Numbered from the stretch's first letter, positions 16,825 through 26,127 are shown. The stretch is 36,739 nt of DNA from Angustibacter sp. Root456 (GCF_001426435.1 NZ_LMER01000020.1:45815-82553), one strand, 5' to 3'. A program made the numbers and translations. Notes: generated by a model from the letters alone, not told the origin.

Positions 16825-17661
16825 ATGTCACCCTCGTGCCTCGTGGGACCACGCACGCAGCGCCCGGTGGGCACGATCACCCGCGGGACGACCAACCCCA
16901 ACCGGCTGCGGCGTGTCGACCGCTGGGTCGCCGGGCCGGCCGCCTGGCGGTGGAGGTCGGCTGCGGCTCCGCTCGTGGTCGACCTCGGCTACGGCGCGAC
17001 GCCGGTCACCGCCGTCGAGCTGCACGACCGGCTGCGCCGGGTGCGTGCCGACGTCGAGGTGGTGGGCCTCGAGATCGATCCAGCGCGCGTGGACGCGGCG
17101 CAGCCGCTGGCCCGGCCCGGACTGTCGTTCGCGCTCGGCGGCTTCGAGGTGCCCCTGCCGGGTGGCCGCCGTCCGCACGTCGTCCGCGCCTTCAACGTGT
17201 TGCGGCAGTATGACGAGAGCGAGGTCGCGAGCGCCTGGCAGACCGTGCGCGACCGGCTCGCGCCGGGCGGCGTGCTGGTTGACGGCACCTGCGACGAGGT
17301 GGGACGCCGGGCCGCGTGGGTCGCGGTGACCCGCGAGGACGGCCCGGTGTCGCTGACGCTGTCACTGCGGCTGCGCGGCCTCGACTCGCCGTCGCAGGTG
17401 GCTGAGCGCCTGCCCAAGGCGTTGATCCACCGCAACGTGCCGGGCGAGCGCGTGCACGACTTCTTGGGTGCCCTCGACGGCGCTTGGGCGCGACACTCGC
17501 CGTTGGCAAGCTACGGTGTGCGCCAACGGTTTCTGGCCACGGTGGAATCGGTGCGTCAACAGGGGTGGCCAGTGCTCGACGGTCCGACGCGCTGGCGTCT
17601 CGGCGAGGTGGGTGTCGCCTGGGACGCTGTGGCGCCGGGTGATCAGGCGTCCGGTCAGTAG
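16825..17661 (+). CDS. Class I SAM-dependent methyltransferase, actinobacterial family
   Basis: A 278-aa protein with SAM-binding motif I in VVDLGYGATPVTAVEL, an acidic motif II (VVGLEIDPARVDAA) and the post-motif segment LAPGGVLVDGTCDEVGRR. The N-terminus RGTTNPNRLRRVDRW is a hallmark of a conserved actinobacterial family of unknown substrate. The ATG at 16825 is only nine bases from the divergent GH31-like start and has no Shine-Dalgarno; GTG at 16843 or 16867 fits homologue N-termini better and would leave room for promoters. The stop overlaps that of convergent dacB by seven bases, leaving no space for a terminator. Confidence 0.82.
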   Translation: MSPSCLVGPRTQRPVGTITRGTTNPNRLRRVDRWVAGPAAWRWRSAAAPLVVDLGYGATPVTAVELHDRLRRVRADVEVVGLEIDPARVDAAQPLARPGLSFALGGFEVPLPGGRRPHVVRAFNVLRQYDESEVASAWQTVRDRLAPGGVLVDGTCDEVGRRAAWVAVTREDGPVSLTLSLRLRGLDSPSQVAERLPKALIHRNVPGERVHDFLGALDGAWARHSPLASYGVRQRFLATVESVRQQGWPVLDGPTRWRLGEVGVAWDAVAPGDQASGQ

Positions 17662-18986
17662 CAGCCGTTGACGGTTGCAGCGAGCGCGTCGAGGTTGCGG
17701 CGCAGCAGGCTGTCGACCCGCCGGTGGTTCACGATGAACGCGAACGCCTTGAGCCGGCCGTCTTTGCCGACCGTGTAGCCGGCGAGGCTCGACGCGTCGC
17801 TCAGCGAACCGGTCTTGGCCGCCACCTTGCCGATGGCGCACCTCACCGGCGGCGCGGCGAAGCGGTGCTTCAGCGTGCCGGTGCGACCGGCGACGGGCAG
17901 CGCGCCCGTGCGCAGCACCGCGAGGTCGTCCTGGCCCGGCTCGAAGGCGTTGGCCACCACCCTCGCGAGCTGGGTCGTGGTGAGCCGGTCGGAGCGCGAG
18001 AGGCCGCTGCCGTCCTTCATCGCGGTGCTGGGCAGCAGGATGCCCTCACGAGCCAGGACCGCCCGCTGGGCGATGCGGGCGCCGGTCCACGTGCCGTGCT
18101 GCCCGACGGCGCGCGCCACCATGCGGTGCAGCGCCTCGGCGTGGTCGTTGTCGCTCACCAGCAGCATCTGCCGCACGATCGCGTCGAGCCGGTCGCCCTT
18201 CACCGAGGCGATCACCGGCGCCGGTGCCACCGCCTTGCTGCGGTAGACCGAGCTGACCTTGACGCCTTCGACGGCGAGGTACCGGGCGAAGACCTGAGCG
18301 GCGTCGCGAGAGGTGTCGGACACGTGGTGCCCGTCGACCACCAGTGCGCGGACCCATCGCACGTCGGTCGGCACGTAGCTGGACTTCCACCCGCTGGCCA
18401 GGGTGGGACGCGCGAAGCGGTAGTCGTCGAACCTGACCCGCACCCACGACAGGCCCCGCGCCCGGGAGTCGGCGGCGGTCTGGCGGGCCAGGGCCTGCAG
18501 GTCGGCGCTCGACAGGCTCGGGTCTCCGACCCCGACCAGCGTGACCGTGCGCGGGTCGCTCGTCGCGCGGCGCACCGTCGTCATGAACTGGTACGCGGGG
18601 CCGAAGACGGTCAGGGCGTTCGTGGCCGTCACGAGCTTGGCCGTGGACGCCGGCATGCGGCCGGTGCCGCCGTTCCTCGCCCAGACCACGCGGCCGCTCG
18701 CGACGTCGACCACCGTGCCGCTGAAGTACCGCCCGAAGTTCCGCGTCGTCGCACGGGAGCCGAGCCGCTGCGCGATGCGGCGGTCGGCCGACGTCGGCTG
18801 GTACGTGGTGGCCAGGGCCGTCGTCCGCACGGTGGTGGCGGCCGCCGGGCGCACGGCACCGGATGATGGCGCGGCGACGGCTAGCGGCGCGACGCAGCCG
18901 GCGGCGGCAAGCGCCACGACGGTGCGGCGGCTCAGGCGGCCCAGCGGACGGCGAGTCGGGCGGGCAGGTGGCGTCGACAGGGGCAT
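17655..18986 (-). CDS. dacB: D-alanyl-D-alanine carboxypeptidase/endopeptidase (DacB/PBP4 family)
   Basis: A 443-aa exported penicillin-binding protein. It should trim or hydrolyse peptidoglycan cross-links outside the membrane. The signal region (RLSRRTVVALAAAGCVAPLAVAA) is preceded by a basic stretch. Catalytic motifs are SxxK in ASTAK (S114-K117), SxN in SDNDHAE, and KTG in AAKTGSLSD. The insert between SxxK and SxN is long, as in class C PBP4. The ATG at 18986 is preferred; the longer frame adds 50 residues that do not fit. No Shine-Dalgarno is visible. It is divergent from the TPR-GGDEF gene with 101 bp between. Confidence 0.92.
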   Translation of the reverse strand: MPLSTPPARPTRRPLGRLSRRTVVALAAAGCVAPLAVAAPSSGAVRPAAATTVRTTALATTYQPTSADRRIAQRLGSRATTRNFGRYFSGTVVDVASGRVVWARNGGTGRMPASTAKLVTATNALTVFGPAYQFMTTVRRATSDPRTVTLVGVGDPSLSSADLQALARQTAADSRARGLSWVRVRFDDYRFARPTLASGWKSSYVPTDVRWVRALVVDGHHVSDTSRDAAQVFARYLAVEGVKVSSVYRSKAVAPAPVIASVKGDRLDAIVRQMLLVSDNDHAEALHRMVARAVGQHGTWTGARIAQRAVLAREGILLPSTAMKDGSGLSRSDRLTTTQLARVVANAFEPGQDDLAVLRTGALPVAGRTGTLKHRFAAPPVRCAIGKVAAKTGSLSDASSLAGYTVGKDGRLKAFAFIVNHRRVDSLLRRNLDALAATVNGCY

Positions 18987-19087
18987 ATGAGCTGTTTCGA
19001 CCGTCGATCTTGGAACCTGAACTCTTGGCTGCACCCAGGGGGGTGGTATTGCTCGGGTCGGGGCCAGCGTCTGCCGATAGGGCTTGC

Positions 19088-20668
19088 ATGGGGCACGTCG
19101 CGCAACCCGCCTCCGGGACGGAGGCTGACCTGGCACGCCAGGCGATCTCGCGTGCCCTCGACGCCCTCGAGCTGGTGCCGTACGACGATCCCGCCGCCGC
19201 GGCAGCGCCCGCGCTCGAGCTCGCTCAACGTGCGGACGCCCTCGGGCTCCTCGACCTCGTGCACCGCGCGCGCCTCGTGCACGCCGACGTCATCGGCCGC
19301 GAGGGCGACACCGCCGGCGCCGGCAGCATCGCCCGCCAGGTCAACGAGTGGGCGGCCGAGAAGGCCGACGAGCACCTGCTCGCGCGCAGCGAGCGGCTGC
19401 TGTCGGCGTTCTACTCGCGCATCGGCGACATGCCCACGGCGCTCGAGCACGCCGTGCGCGCCGTCGAGCTGCTCGGCGCCACGGCGCGACCCCGGCTCGT
19501 GGCCGACCACCTCATGGGCCTGGCGCTCGCGTACGCGCGCACGAGCTCGTTCGACGCCGCACGCGACCGCTTCGCCACCGTGCTCGAGATCGCCGACGAG
19601 CTCGACGACGCCAGCCTGCGCATCGCCGCGCTCAACAACCTCGCGTACGTCGAGTACTGGGCTGGCGAGCCGGAGGCGTCGATGCGCGTCGCGCTGGAGA
19701 TGCAGCGCGTCAGCGAGGCGCACGCGCTCGCGCTCGACGCGTCGTTCCTCGACACGGTGGCCCGCGCTCAGATGCTCATGGGCGACTACGAGGCCGCCGA
19801 GCGCACGCTCGCCCCCGTGCTGGGCGAGGACGGCGAGGGCCTGTCGCGCGAGTCCGACAGCCTCCCCGAGGTGCTGCTCACGCTGGCCGAGTGCCAGCGG
19901 ATGATCGGGGCGACCGACCGCGCGTCCGCCAGCCTCGCCCGCTCCGCCGAGCTGTGCGAGCAGCGCAACCTCGAGGAGGTGCGCGTGCGCGTGATGGAGG
20001 AGCAGGCCAGAGTGCTTGCGGCACAGGGCGACTACCGTGCGGCGTACGAGCAGCACCGCGAGTTTCATGCCGCCAGCCAGGCGATCTTCTCGTCCGAGCG
20101 CGATGCGCGGGCGCGCATCCTCGCGACGGTGTTCGAGACCGAGGAGGCCGTGCGCAGCAGTAAGCGGTTCCGCGAGATGTCGCTGCGGGACCCGCTCACC
20201 GGGCTGTACAACCGGCGCTACGTCGACGACCGCGTGCCGTCGGTGCTCAGCCGCTCGCGCACCCACGCCACGTACGTGTCGGTCGCGATCCTCGACCTCG
20301 ACCACTTCAAGGCCGTCAACGACCAGCTCTCGCACGACACCGGTGACGAGGTGCTGCGCCGCCTCGCGCCGCTGCTGCAGAGCGGGGCCGGTGACGACGG
20401 TTTCGCCGCGCGCCTGGGCGGTGAGGAGTTCCTCGTCGTGCTCCCCGGGTTCGACACCGAGCAGGCGGCGCGCCGCTGCGAGACCCTGCGGCGCGTCGTC
20501 CGAGAGCACGGTTGGCGCGAGGTCGTCGGCGACCTGCCGGTCACCGTGAGCATCGGCGTCGCGACGACGTTCGCCGGCGCGCAGACGTACACGGCGCTGC
20601 TCGCGGAGGCCGACCGGTGCCTCTACGCCGCCAAGCGCGCCGGCCGCGACCGCGTCGTCTCCTCCTGA
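19088..20668 (+). CDS. TPR-GGDEF diguanylate cyclase
   Basis: A 526-aa soluble protein. Residues about 20-330 are helical repeats of TPR type (for example LARTSSFDAARDRFATVLEI-like and YEAAERTLAPVL segments). A coiled linker (SSERDARARILATVFETEEA) leads into a GGDEF domain beginning at DPLTGLYNRRYVDD, with LDLDHFKAVND and the active-site GGEEF at 444-448. No RxxD inhibitory site is present (GDDG at the expected place). It should make c-di-GMP from two GTP, with TPRs as partner or signal input. The ATG at 19088 fits homologues; upstream reading frame overlaps the dacB promoter region. It is followed by a long inverted repeat and convergent dtd. Confidence 0.9.
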   Translation: MGHVAQPASGTEADLARQAISRALDALELVPYDDPAAAAAPALELAQRADALGLLDLVHRARLVHADVIGREGDTAGAGSIARQVNEWAAEKADEHLLARSERLLSAFYSRIGDMPTALEHAVRAVELLGATARPRLVADHLMGLALAYARTSSFDAARDRFATVLEIADELDDASLRIAALNNLAYVEYWAGEPEASMRVALEMQRVSEAHALALDASFLDTVARAQMLMGDYEAAERTLAPVLGEDGEGLSRESDSLPEVLLTLAECQRMIGATDRASASLARSAELCEQRNLEEVRVRVMEEQARVLAAQGDYRAAYEQHREFHAASQAIFSSERDARARILATVFETEEAVRSSKRFREMSLRDPLTGLYNRRYVDDRVPSVLSRSRTHATYVSVAILDLDHFKAVNDQLSHDTGDEVLRRLAPLLQSGAGDDGFAARLGGEEFLVVLPGFDTEQAARRCETLRRVVREHGWREVVGDLPVTVSIGVATTFAGAQTYTALLAEADRCLYAAKRAGRDRVVSS

Positions 20669-20716
20669 CCCCCGCCTGACCCCGGCCGACCCCGCCCCCC
20701 TCGCGCTACCGGCCCT

Positions 20717-20784
20717 CCGGCAAATTCCCCGGAATTTGTACGCCTAGGTGGTCGCAGCCGTACAAGTTCCGGGGAATTTGCCGG
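20717..20784. terminator. 26-bp-arm inverted repeat between convergent genes
   Basis: Arms 20717-20742 and 20759-20784 are complementary at 25 of 26 positions around a 16-nt loop. The arms are unusually A/T-rich for this genome (AAATTCCCCGGAATTTG core), and each arm is itself almost palindromic. It lies between the stops of the TPR-GGDEF gene and dtd, so it is a probable bidirectional terminator. It has no T-tract. Confidence 0.72.
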
Positions 20785-20796
20785 GGCGGGGAGAGG

Positions 20797-21222
20797 TCAG
20801 GCCTCGAGGAGGATCGTGACCGGGCCGTCGTTCACCAGCTCGACCTGCATGTGCGCTCCGAACCGCCCGGTGCTCACCTCGAGGCCGCGTTCGCGCAGGG
20901 CCGCGACGACGTCGTCGACGATCGGCTCGGCCACCGGCCCGGGCGCCGCCGCCGACCACGACGGACGCCGTCCCTTGCGCGTGTCGGCGTAGAGCGTGAA
21001 CTGACTGACCACGAGCAGGGGCGCGCCGAGGTCGAGGGCCGAGCGCTCGTCGTCCATGATCCGCAGGTCGGCGATCTTGTTGGCGATGGCAGCCACCTGA
21101 GCCGGGCCGTCGCCGTGCGTCACGCCGACGAACACGAGCAGCCCCGGCCGGTCGAAGGCACCGACCACCTCGCCGTCGACCCGCACGCCGGCCCGGCTCA
21201 CCCGCTGCACGACCGCTCTCAC
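20797..21222 (-). CDS. dtd: D-aminoacyl-tRNA deacylase
   Basis: A 141-aa proofreading enzyme that removes D-amino acids (and glycine from tRNA-Ala) after mischarging. Two family signatures are complete: [17 protein letters not shown] and the C-terminal [11 protein letters not shown] with the cross-subunit Gly-Pro motif. The GTG at 21222 starts the canonical [12 protein letters not shown]-terminus and overlaps the stop of the histidine phosphatase gene by three bases. It is the last gene of a minus-strand run and ends 12 bp from the long inverted repeat; its stop region, TGACCTCTCCC, matches the end of the dispersed element. Confidence 0.95.
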   Translation of the reverse strand: MRAVVQRVSRAGVRVDGEVVGAFDRPGLLVFVGVTHGDGPAQVAAIANKIADLRIMDDERSALDLGAPLLVVSQFTLYADTRKGRRPSWSAAAPGPVAEPIVDDVVAALRERGLEVSTGRFGAHMQVELVNDGPVTILLEA

Positions 21223-21772
21223 ACCGGCTCCTTCGTCGACCCGATCCGGTACTCCCAACCGTCCTGCCAGCGGAAGTCCTCGTGCGCCAGGCTCTCCAGG
21301 GCCATCCCGTGCACGAGGTGCTCGAAGGCCCACCGAGTGGCGATGTGCCCGATCACGAGCACCCGCCGGCCCTCCCAGCGCAGGGCCAGGTCGTCGAGGA
21401 ACCGGCCGACGCGCGTGACGGCCTGGCGCCAGCTCTCGCCGTGCGGGTAGGGCGAGTCGAGGTGGTCGGCGCGCGCGGCATGCAGCTCGGCCGCGGGCAT
21501 GCCGTTGCGCGTCCCGTAGTCGCACTCCCGCAGCCGCCAGTCGAGCAGCACGGGCACCGGCGCGGCCGCGAACGCGAGGGACGCGGTCTCGACCGCGCGG
21601 GCGAGGTCCGAGCTGAAGACCGCGACGATCCCGTCGTCCGCCCGGCGGCGGCCGAGCTCGCGCGCCTGCTCGCGGCCCTGCTCCGACAGCTCTCCCGGGC
21701 CCGGCCGGTGGCGCGCCCCCGCTCGTTGTCGACGGTCGTGGCGTGGGTCTCGAACACCACCTCGACAGCCAC
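21219..21772 (-). pseudogene. Histidine phosphatase family protein, frameshifted
   Basis: Two adjacent frames encode one typical actinobacterial histidine phosphatase of about 184 aa. The 5' frame starts at GTG 21772 with GAGGGAGG at a good distance and reads [19 protein letters not shown] then RATG. The 3' frame continues [50 protein letters not shown] and [11 protein letters not shown] to the TGA. They join at about 21699-21703, where five bases replace an expected six, a one-base deletion in a G/C run. The catalytic His is in THAT rather than RHG, as in this subfamily. It is either a young pseudogene or a sequencing error; the intact rest of both halves favours a recent event or error. Confidence 0.78.
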
Positions 21773-21785
21773 GGCGTGCCCTCCC

Positions 21786-22733
21786 TCAGCCCAGCGGAAG
21801 GGCGCGGACGGCGCCCACGGGCTCACCGTGCCCGAACACCGGAGCCTCGCCGAGGAACTCGATCGCCGAAGGCTCGATCCCCAGCGCCAGCAGCGCCTGC
21901 TGCATCACCACCGGCCGGGCCCGCTCGCCGCCGTCCCCGATCTTGATGGCCGCGGAGTGCCCGGACGGCAGCGCCGCCGCGTACACCGCCTCGGCGCCGT
22001 CCTTGGCGATGAGGCCGGGCACCGACTGCATGAGCCGCGTGACGTCGCGCCGCGTGCCGCCGACGTACTCGGGGTGCGCCCGGACGGCGGAGCCCACCTT
22101 CCCCTCCGGCGTGTCGCCCGGCGCCACGGCCAGCGCCGCGAACGAGCGCGCGAGGGCCGTCAGCGAGATCGCCATGACCGGCGCCCCACAGCCGTCGACG
22201 CCCGTGGCGCTGACGGGCTCGCCGCCCAGCCGCCCGAGGGTCGCGGCGATGGCGACCTGCAGCGGGTGGTCGGGGTCGCGGTAGGTGTGGAGGTCCCAGC
22301 CGGCCACCACGCACGTGGCGAGCATCGCCGCGTGCTTACCTGAGCAGTTCTGCGCGAGCGATGACTTGTCGCGTCCGGCCGCGATCCACGCGGTGCGCTC
22401 CTGCGCGTCGTACGGCAGGTCAGGGGTGTTCTGCAGGACGCTGTCGTCGAGCCCAGCGTGCGCCAGCACCCGTTGCACCGCCTCGAGGTGGAACGCCTCG
22501 CCCGAGTGGCTGGCGGCCGCGAGCGCCAGCAGCTCGCCGTCGAGGTCGAGGCCAGCGCTCACCATGGCGGCGGCCTGGGCCAGCTTGTTCGACGACCGGG
22601 CGAACATCGGCGCGTCGACGTCGCCGACCGCGACGATCACGTGCCCGTCCGGGTCGAGCACGACGGCGCTGCCGTGGTGCACCGACTCGACGAAGCCTGA
22701 CCGGACCACCTCAGCGACGGGCACGACAGCCAT
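21786..22733 (-). CDS. Asparaginase, Rhizobium etli-type (asparaginase_II family)
   Basis: A 315-aa protein of the asparaginase_II family, unrelated to E. coli AnsA/AnsB. It should hydrolyse asparagine to aspartate and ammonia. Family signatures are [23 protein letters not shown], the CSGKHAAM motif and VDGCGAP, which carry the Ser-Lys pair and Cys residues described for the R. etli class as nucleophile and zinc ligands. Length is close to the family norm. The ATG start has TAGGGT seven bases upstream, overlapping the stop of the GGDEF-EAL gene ten bases away, so it may have its own leaderless promoter. Confidence 0.88.
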   Translation of the reverse strand: MAVVPVAEVVRSGFVESVHHGSAVVLDPDGHVIVAVGDVDAPMFARSSNKLAQAAAMVSAGLDLDGELLALAAASHSGEAFHLEAVQRVLAHAGLDDSVLQNTPDLPYDAQERTAWIAAGRDKSSLAQNCSGKHAAMLATCVVAGWDLHTYRDPDHPLQVAIAATLGRLGGEPVSATGVDGCGAPVMAISLTALARSFAALAVAPGDTPEGKVGSAVRAHPEYVGGTRRDVTRLMQSVPGLIAKDGAEAVYAAALPSGHSAAIKIGDGGERARPVVMQQALLALGIEPSAIEFLGEAPVFGHGEPVGAVRALPLG

Positions 22734-22740
22734 GCCCTGG

Positions 22741-22746
22741 ACCCTA
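22741..22746 (-). promoter_or_regulatory. Putative leaderless promoter -10 of the asparaginase gene
   Basis: TAGGGT on the minus strand, seven bases before the ATG. Its first three bases are the TAG stop of the GGDEF-EAL gene. Confidence 0.4.
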
Positions 22747-25053
22747 GTGGGACGCTCCGGGTGCAGCGAGCTCGGCCTCGGTGACCACGTCGAACACCCT
22801 GCCCGACAGCAGCATCCGGCTGATCTCGTCGGCCTCGACAGGACGGCTGAAGAGGTAACCCTGCCCGAGCTCGGCGCCCTGCTGCTGGCAGGCCCGCAGC
22901 TGCTCGACGGTCTCGATGCCCTCGGCGATGGTCTGCAGGTCGAGCCCCGCGGCGACGTCGATCACCGAGCGCACGAGCACTGCGGTCCGGGCGTCGCCGA
23001 CCAGCGCGCCCACGAACTCGCGGTCGATCTTGAGGACGTCGGCGTCGAAGCGCCGCAGGTAGCGCAGTGACGAGTAGCCGGTTCCGTAGTCGTCGATCGC
23101 GACGGAGATGCCTTCGGCGCGCAGCTTCTCGACCAGACCGGCCGCCGTCTCGAGGTCTTCCATCAGCGCGCTCTCGGTGATCTCGAGCACGAGCTGGTCG
23201 GGCGAGATCGCGTTGCGCCGCAACGCCTCCTGCACGATGACGGGCAGCGTGGGGTCGCCCAGCTGCCGGGCCGAGAGGTTGACGCCGAGTCCGAGCCGGA
23301 CGTCGGGGGCCAGCTCGGCCCAGGCCGCCAGCTGGGCCAGCGACGTGTGCAGCACGTGCGTGCCGAGGCGACCCATGGCCCCGACCTGCTCGGCCATGGG
23401 GATGAACTGCACGGGGCTGATCTCGCCGAGGTCGGGGTGGCGCCAACGCAGCAGGGCCTCCACGCCGCGCAGCACACCGGTGCTCAGGTCGACGACCGGC
23501 TGGTAGAGCAGGTGGAACTCGGCGAGGTCGCGCGTCGCGATCTCCTCGCGCAGCCGGATCACCGACGCGGCGCGGGTGCGCTCGACGCCGGTGAGGACGA
23601 CGGCGGGCGCGTGCTGCACGTCCTTGTCGGCCTTGGCCTGGTACATCGCGACGTCGGCGTGGGCGAGCAGGTGCTCGGAGTCGCGTGCCTCGGCGCGCCC
23701 GGGTGCCCGCTCGTCGAGCACCACGCCGACGCTCGGGCGCACGCTGAACTCGCGGCTGCCGATCACGAACGACCCGTCGAAGGCGTCGACGACCCGCTGC
23801 GCGAGCGGTTGGCCGCCGCCGCGCACGGCCTTCTGGCAGATGGCGAACTCGTCGCCGCCGAGCCGCGCCACGAGGCCGTCGGCCGGCATGGCGGCGAGCA
23901 GCCGGCGCGCGCACTCCTGCAGCAGGCGGTCGCCGGTCTCGTGGCCGTGGGTGTCGTTGACGTCCTTGAAGTCGTTGAGGTCGACCATCGCCACGCCGAC
24001 GGGGTGGGCGGTGACGTCGGCGAGGGCCTGGCCGAGGAACTGCAGGAAGCCGCGCCGGTTGGCCAGACCGGTGAGCGGGTCGAGCAGCGTCTCGGCCCGC
24101 GCGGTGCGCTCACGCGCCTCCAGCTCGGCGACGAGCTCGTGATGGTCGTGGGCGGCCGCCGCCTGCCGGGCGAGCATCCCAAGGCCGGCCAGCAGGATGG
24201 GCAGCATGTCGGCGCGGCGGAAGTCCCCGCCGTTGACGAAGGTCCATCCGGCGACGAGCAGAGCCACCGCGAGCGGGCCGTAGGGCACGACGAGCTCACT
24301 GAGCACCGTGCCGTTGGCGAGGGACTCGGGGGGTTCGGTCGGGCTGTCGCGAGCGCCCCGGGCGAAGGCGGTGCCGAGCACGGCCACGAGGCCGACCTGG
24401 TAGAGCTGGGCGATCCAGCCGGTGTTGTCGTAGGTGCCACCTGCGACGGCGACGGCGTACGCGGAGTCCGAGACCAGCAGCAGCGCCAGCCCGAGGCCAC
24501 CGCGGCGCAGGAAGGCGCGGGCGTGGGGCACCGCGCGCGGATACACCGACACGATCGCGGCGAGCGTGAAGGCACCGATGATCGCGTACGACGCCCCGAC
24601 GAGGTCGCCGCCGCCGCCGCCGGCGTGGACGCGTAGCTGCAGCGAGAGGTACCACAAGGCGGCGGCTGCCGTGACGCCCTCGGCCAGCGCCCCCACGCGC
24701 AGCCCGCGGTAGGTGGGGACGAGCACGACGCAGGCCACGGCGAACGGCGCGTACGACAGGCCGAGCAGCTGCATCGGGCTGCTCGGGTCGGCGGGGTGCC
24801 CGGTGAGCACCACGGGCAGCGTCGCCGCCACGCCCGCCAGGAGCAGGCCGGCGCCCAGCAACCGCTTGGAGGCGGTGAGCCCGTCGCGCCGCTGGGCCAG
24901 GACGAGCAGCGCCACCGCCGCGGCCAGGGCGGTGCCGGCCCGCACCACGACGGAGAACACGGGACCCCACGAGACGGCGAGCACGCTGAGCGTCGCCAGC
25001 ACGGCGCCGGTCAGCGCGATGAGGGGCCGCCGCGCGCGGCTCATGGCTGGCAC
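22744..25053 (-). CDS. Membrane GGDEF-EAL c-di-GMP turnover protein
   Basis: A 769-aa protein. The first ~300 residues hold about eight to nine hydrophobic segments (a MASE-like sensor). A short helix precedes DPLTGLANRRGFLQF. The GGDEF motif is at 399-403 (RLGGDEFAI) and the RxxD inhibitory site is absent (PADG). The EAL domain has EALLRW at 532-537, DDYGTGYSSLRYL and LKIDREFV, so phosphodiesterase residues look intact. Either or both activities are possible; the EAL side looks sound. It is the third gene of the minus-strand c-di-GMP run. Start is GTG at 25053 or ATG at 25044; neither has a clear Shine-Dalgarno. Confidence 0.92.
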   Translation of the reverse strand: MPAMSRARRPLIALTGAVLATLSVLAVSWGPVFSVVVRAGTALAAAVALLVLAQRRDGLTASKRLLGAGLLLAGVAATLPVVLTGHPADPSSPMQLLGLSYAPFAVACVVLVPTYRGLRVGALAEGVTAAAALWYLSLQLRVHAGGGGGDLVGASYAIIGAFTLAAIVSVYPRAVPHARAFLRRGGLGLALLLVSDSAYAVAVAGGTYDNTGWIAQLYQVGLVAVLGTAFARGARDSPTEPPESLANGTVLSELVVPYGPLAVALLVAGWTFVNGGDFRRADMLPILLAGLGMLARQAAAAHDHHELVAELEARERTARAETLLDPLTGLANRRGFLQFLGQALADVTAHPVGVAMVDLNDFKDVNDTHGHETGDRLLQECARRLLAAMPADGLVARLGGDEFAICQKAVRGGGQPLAQRVVDAFDGSFVIGSREFSVRPSVGVVLDERAPGRAEARDSEHLLAHADVAMYQAKADKDVQHAPAVVLTGVERTRAASVIRLREEIATRDLAEFHLLYQPVVDLSTGVLRGVEALLRWRHPDLGEISPVQFIPMAEQVGAMGRLGTHVLHTSLAQLAAWAELAPDVRLGLGVNLSARQLGDPTLPVIVQEALRRNAISPDQLVLEITESALMEDLETAAGLVEKLRAEGISVAIDDYGTGYSSLRYLRRFDADVLKIDREFVGALVGDARTAVLVRSVIDVAAGLDLQTIAEGIETVEQLRACQQQGAELGQGYLFSRPVEADEISRMLLSGRVFDVVTEAELAAPGASH

Positions 25054-25065
25054 ATCAGATGTATC

Positions 25066-25084
25066 GGCACAGAGGAGCTGTGCC
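25066..25084 (-). terminator. Small hairpin at the end of the second cyclase gene
   Basis: A perfect 7-bp stem (GGCACAG/CTGTGCC) with a 5-nt loop, beginning at the last base of the TAG stop at 25084-25086. It lies in the 30-bp gap before the GGDEF-EAL gene, so it may attenuate or stabilise message between the two genes. Confidence 0.45.
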
Positions 25085-26127
25085 TACAGGGCTCTGGCGT
25101 GGGCAGGTTGCAGGCCGTGGAGCACGTCGTCGAAGCCGTTGGTGAGCACGCGGTCGCGCCCGGCCTCCTTGGCCCGGTAGAGCGCGCGGTCGGCGTCGCG
25201 GAGCGTGAGGTGGGGGTCGGCTCCCGCCTGGTGGCAGCTGGCGCCGCCCGACCACGTGATGTGCGGGTAGTGCTCGGCCCAACGTTGGCGCAGCCGGGCG
25301 GTGACCGACGCGGCGCCGAGGCCAAGGCCGTTGTCTTGCGGCAGCACGAGCACGAACTCCTCGCCGCCGTAGCGCGCGACCTGGTCGCGTCCCCGGACGA
25401 CGGCGAGCAGCGTGGTGGCGAAGTCGACGAGCACCTGGTCGCCGTAGTCGTGCCCCCCGCTGTCGTTGACCTGCTTGAAGTGGTCGAGGTCGAGCACCAG
25501 CACGACGTCGCCGGGGCTCAAGGTCGCGAGCGTCGTCTCGAGCGCGCGCCGGTTGGGCAGGCCGGTGAGCGCGTCCGTCTCGGCCTGCTGCTGCAGGTCG
25601 TTGGCGCGGTCGAGGTTGGCGGCCGCGCGCAGCGCGAGCACGTCGGCGAGCACCGCCCAGATCAGTGCGGCCAGGACGAGCCGCACGACCTGCTCGGGGC
25701 CGACGTGCCGCTGCATCGCCACGAACGTGACGACGGCGGCGGGCAGGGTCCGCAGCCCGGTGTGCACGGGCGCCACGACGCCGACGTACATGAACCACAG
25801 GGTCAACAGGGCGACGTACGCGGGCGCGGCTGAAGGGGCCCCGACGCCGAGCGCCACGAGCACGACCATGGCGGCGTGGGGGTAGGCCGCGGTGGTCCAG
25901 CGGTCCCAGCGGCGCCAAGGTAGGGCGGCGCTGATCAGCCCGACCAGCACCATCGCGGTGGCGGCCCCGAAGACCACCCAGGGGACGCCGTCCTCCTCGC
26001 TCACCCACCAGCCCGACAGGCCGATGGTGAGGCCCTGGAAGACCATCAGCCAGCGGCCGAGCCGGGCGGCGTCACTGGTGGAACGCACGTCGACGACTGT
26101 GGCGACCCGCTGCCTGAACCTGCTCAC
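25084..26127 (-). CDS. Six-TM membrane diguanylate cyclase, paralogue B
   Basis: A 347-aa protein with six predicted membrane helices (about 23-42, 50-71, 81-97, 102-120, 125-138, 146-166) and a GGDEF domain. DALTGLPNRRALE opens the domain; LDLDHFKQVND binds metal and GTP; GGEEF is at 254-258 and an RxxD inhibitory site (RGRD) at 245-248, five residues before it. It should be an active cyclase under product inhibition. GTG at 26127 overlaps the preceding gene's TGA by three bases; a longer frame runs into that gene. It is a clear paralogue of the neighbour, with motif positions identical to the residue. Confidence 0.92.
   Translation of the reverse strand: MSRFRQRVATVVDVRSTSDAARLGRWLMVFQGLTIGLSGWWVSEEDGVPWVVFGAATAMVLVGLISAALPWRRWDRWTTAAYPHAAMVVLVALGVGAPSAAPAYVALLTLWFMYVGVVAPVHTGLRTLPAAVVTFVAMQRHVGPEQVVRLVLAALIWAVLADVLALRAAANLDRANDLQQQAETDALTGLPNRRALETTLATLSPGDVVLVLDLDHFKQVNDSGGHDYGDQVLVDFATTLLAVVRGRDQVARYGGEEFVLVLPQDNGLGLGAASVTARLRQRWAEHYPHITWSGGASCHQAGADPHLTLRDADRALYRAKEAGRDRVLTNGFDDVLHGLQPAHARAL

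Noticed and set aside
17655-17661. Mis-called end of the methyltransferase or dacB because their stops overlap
   Set aside because: Both C-termini end naturally and the stops are clear in each frame; a seven-base tail-to-tail overlap is plausible.
18987-19087. c-di-GMP riboswitch upstream of the TPR-GGDEF gene
   Set aside because: The 101-bp gap is short and I see none of the conserved GEMM aptamer segments.
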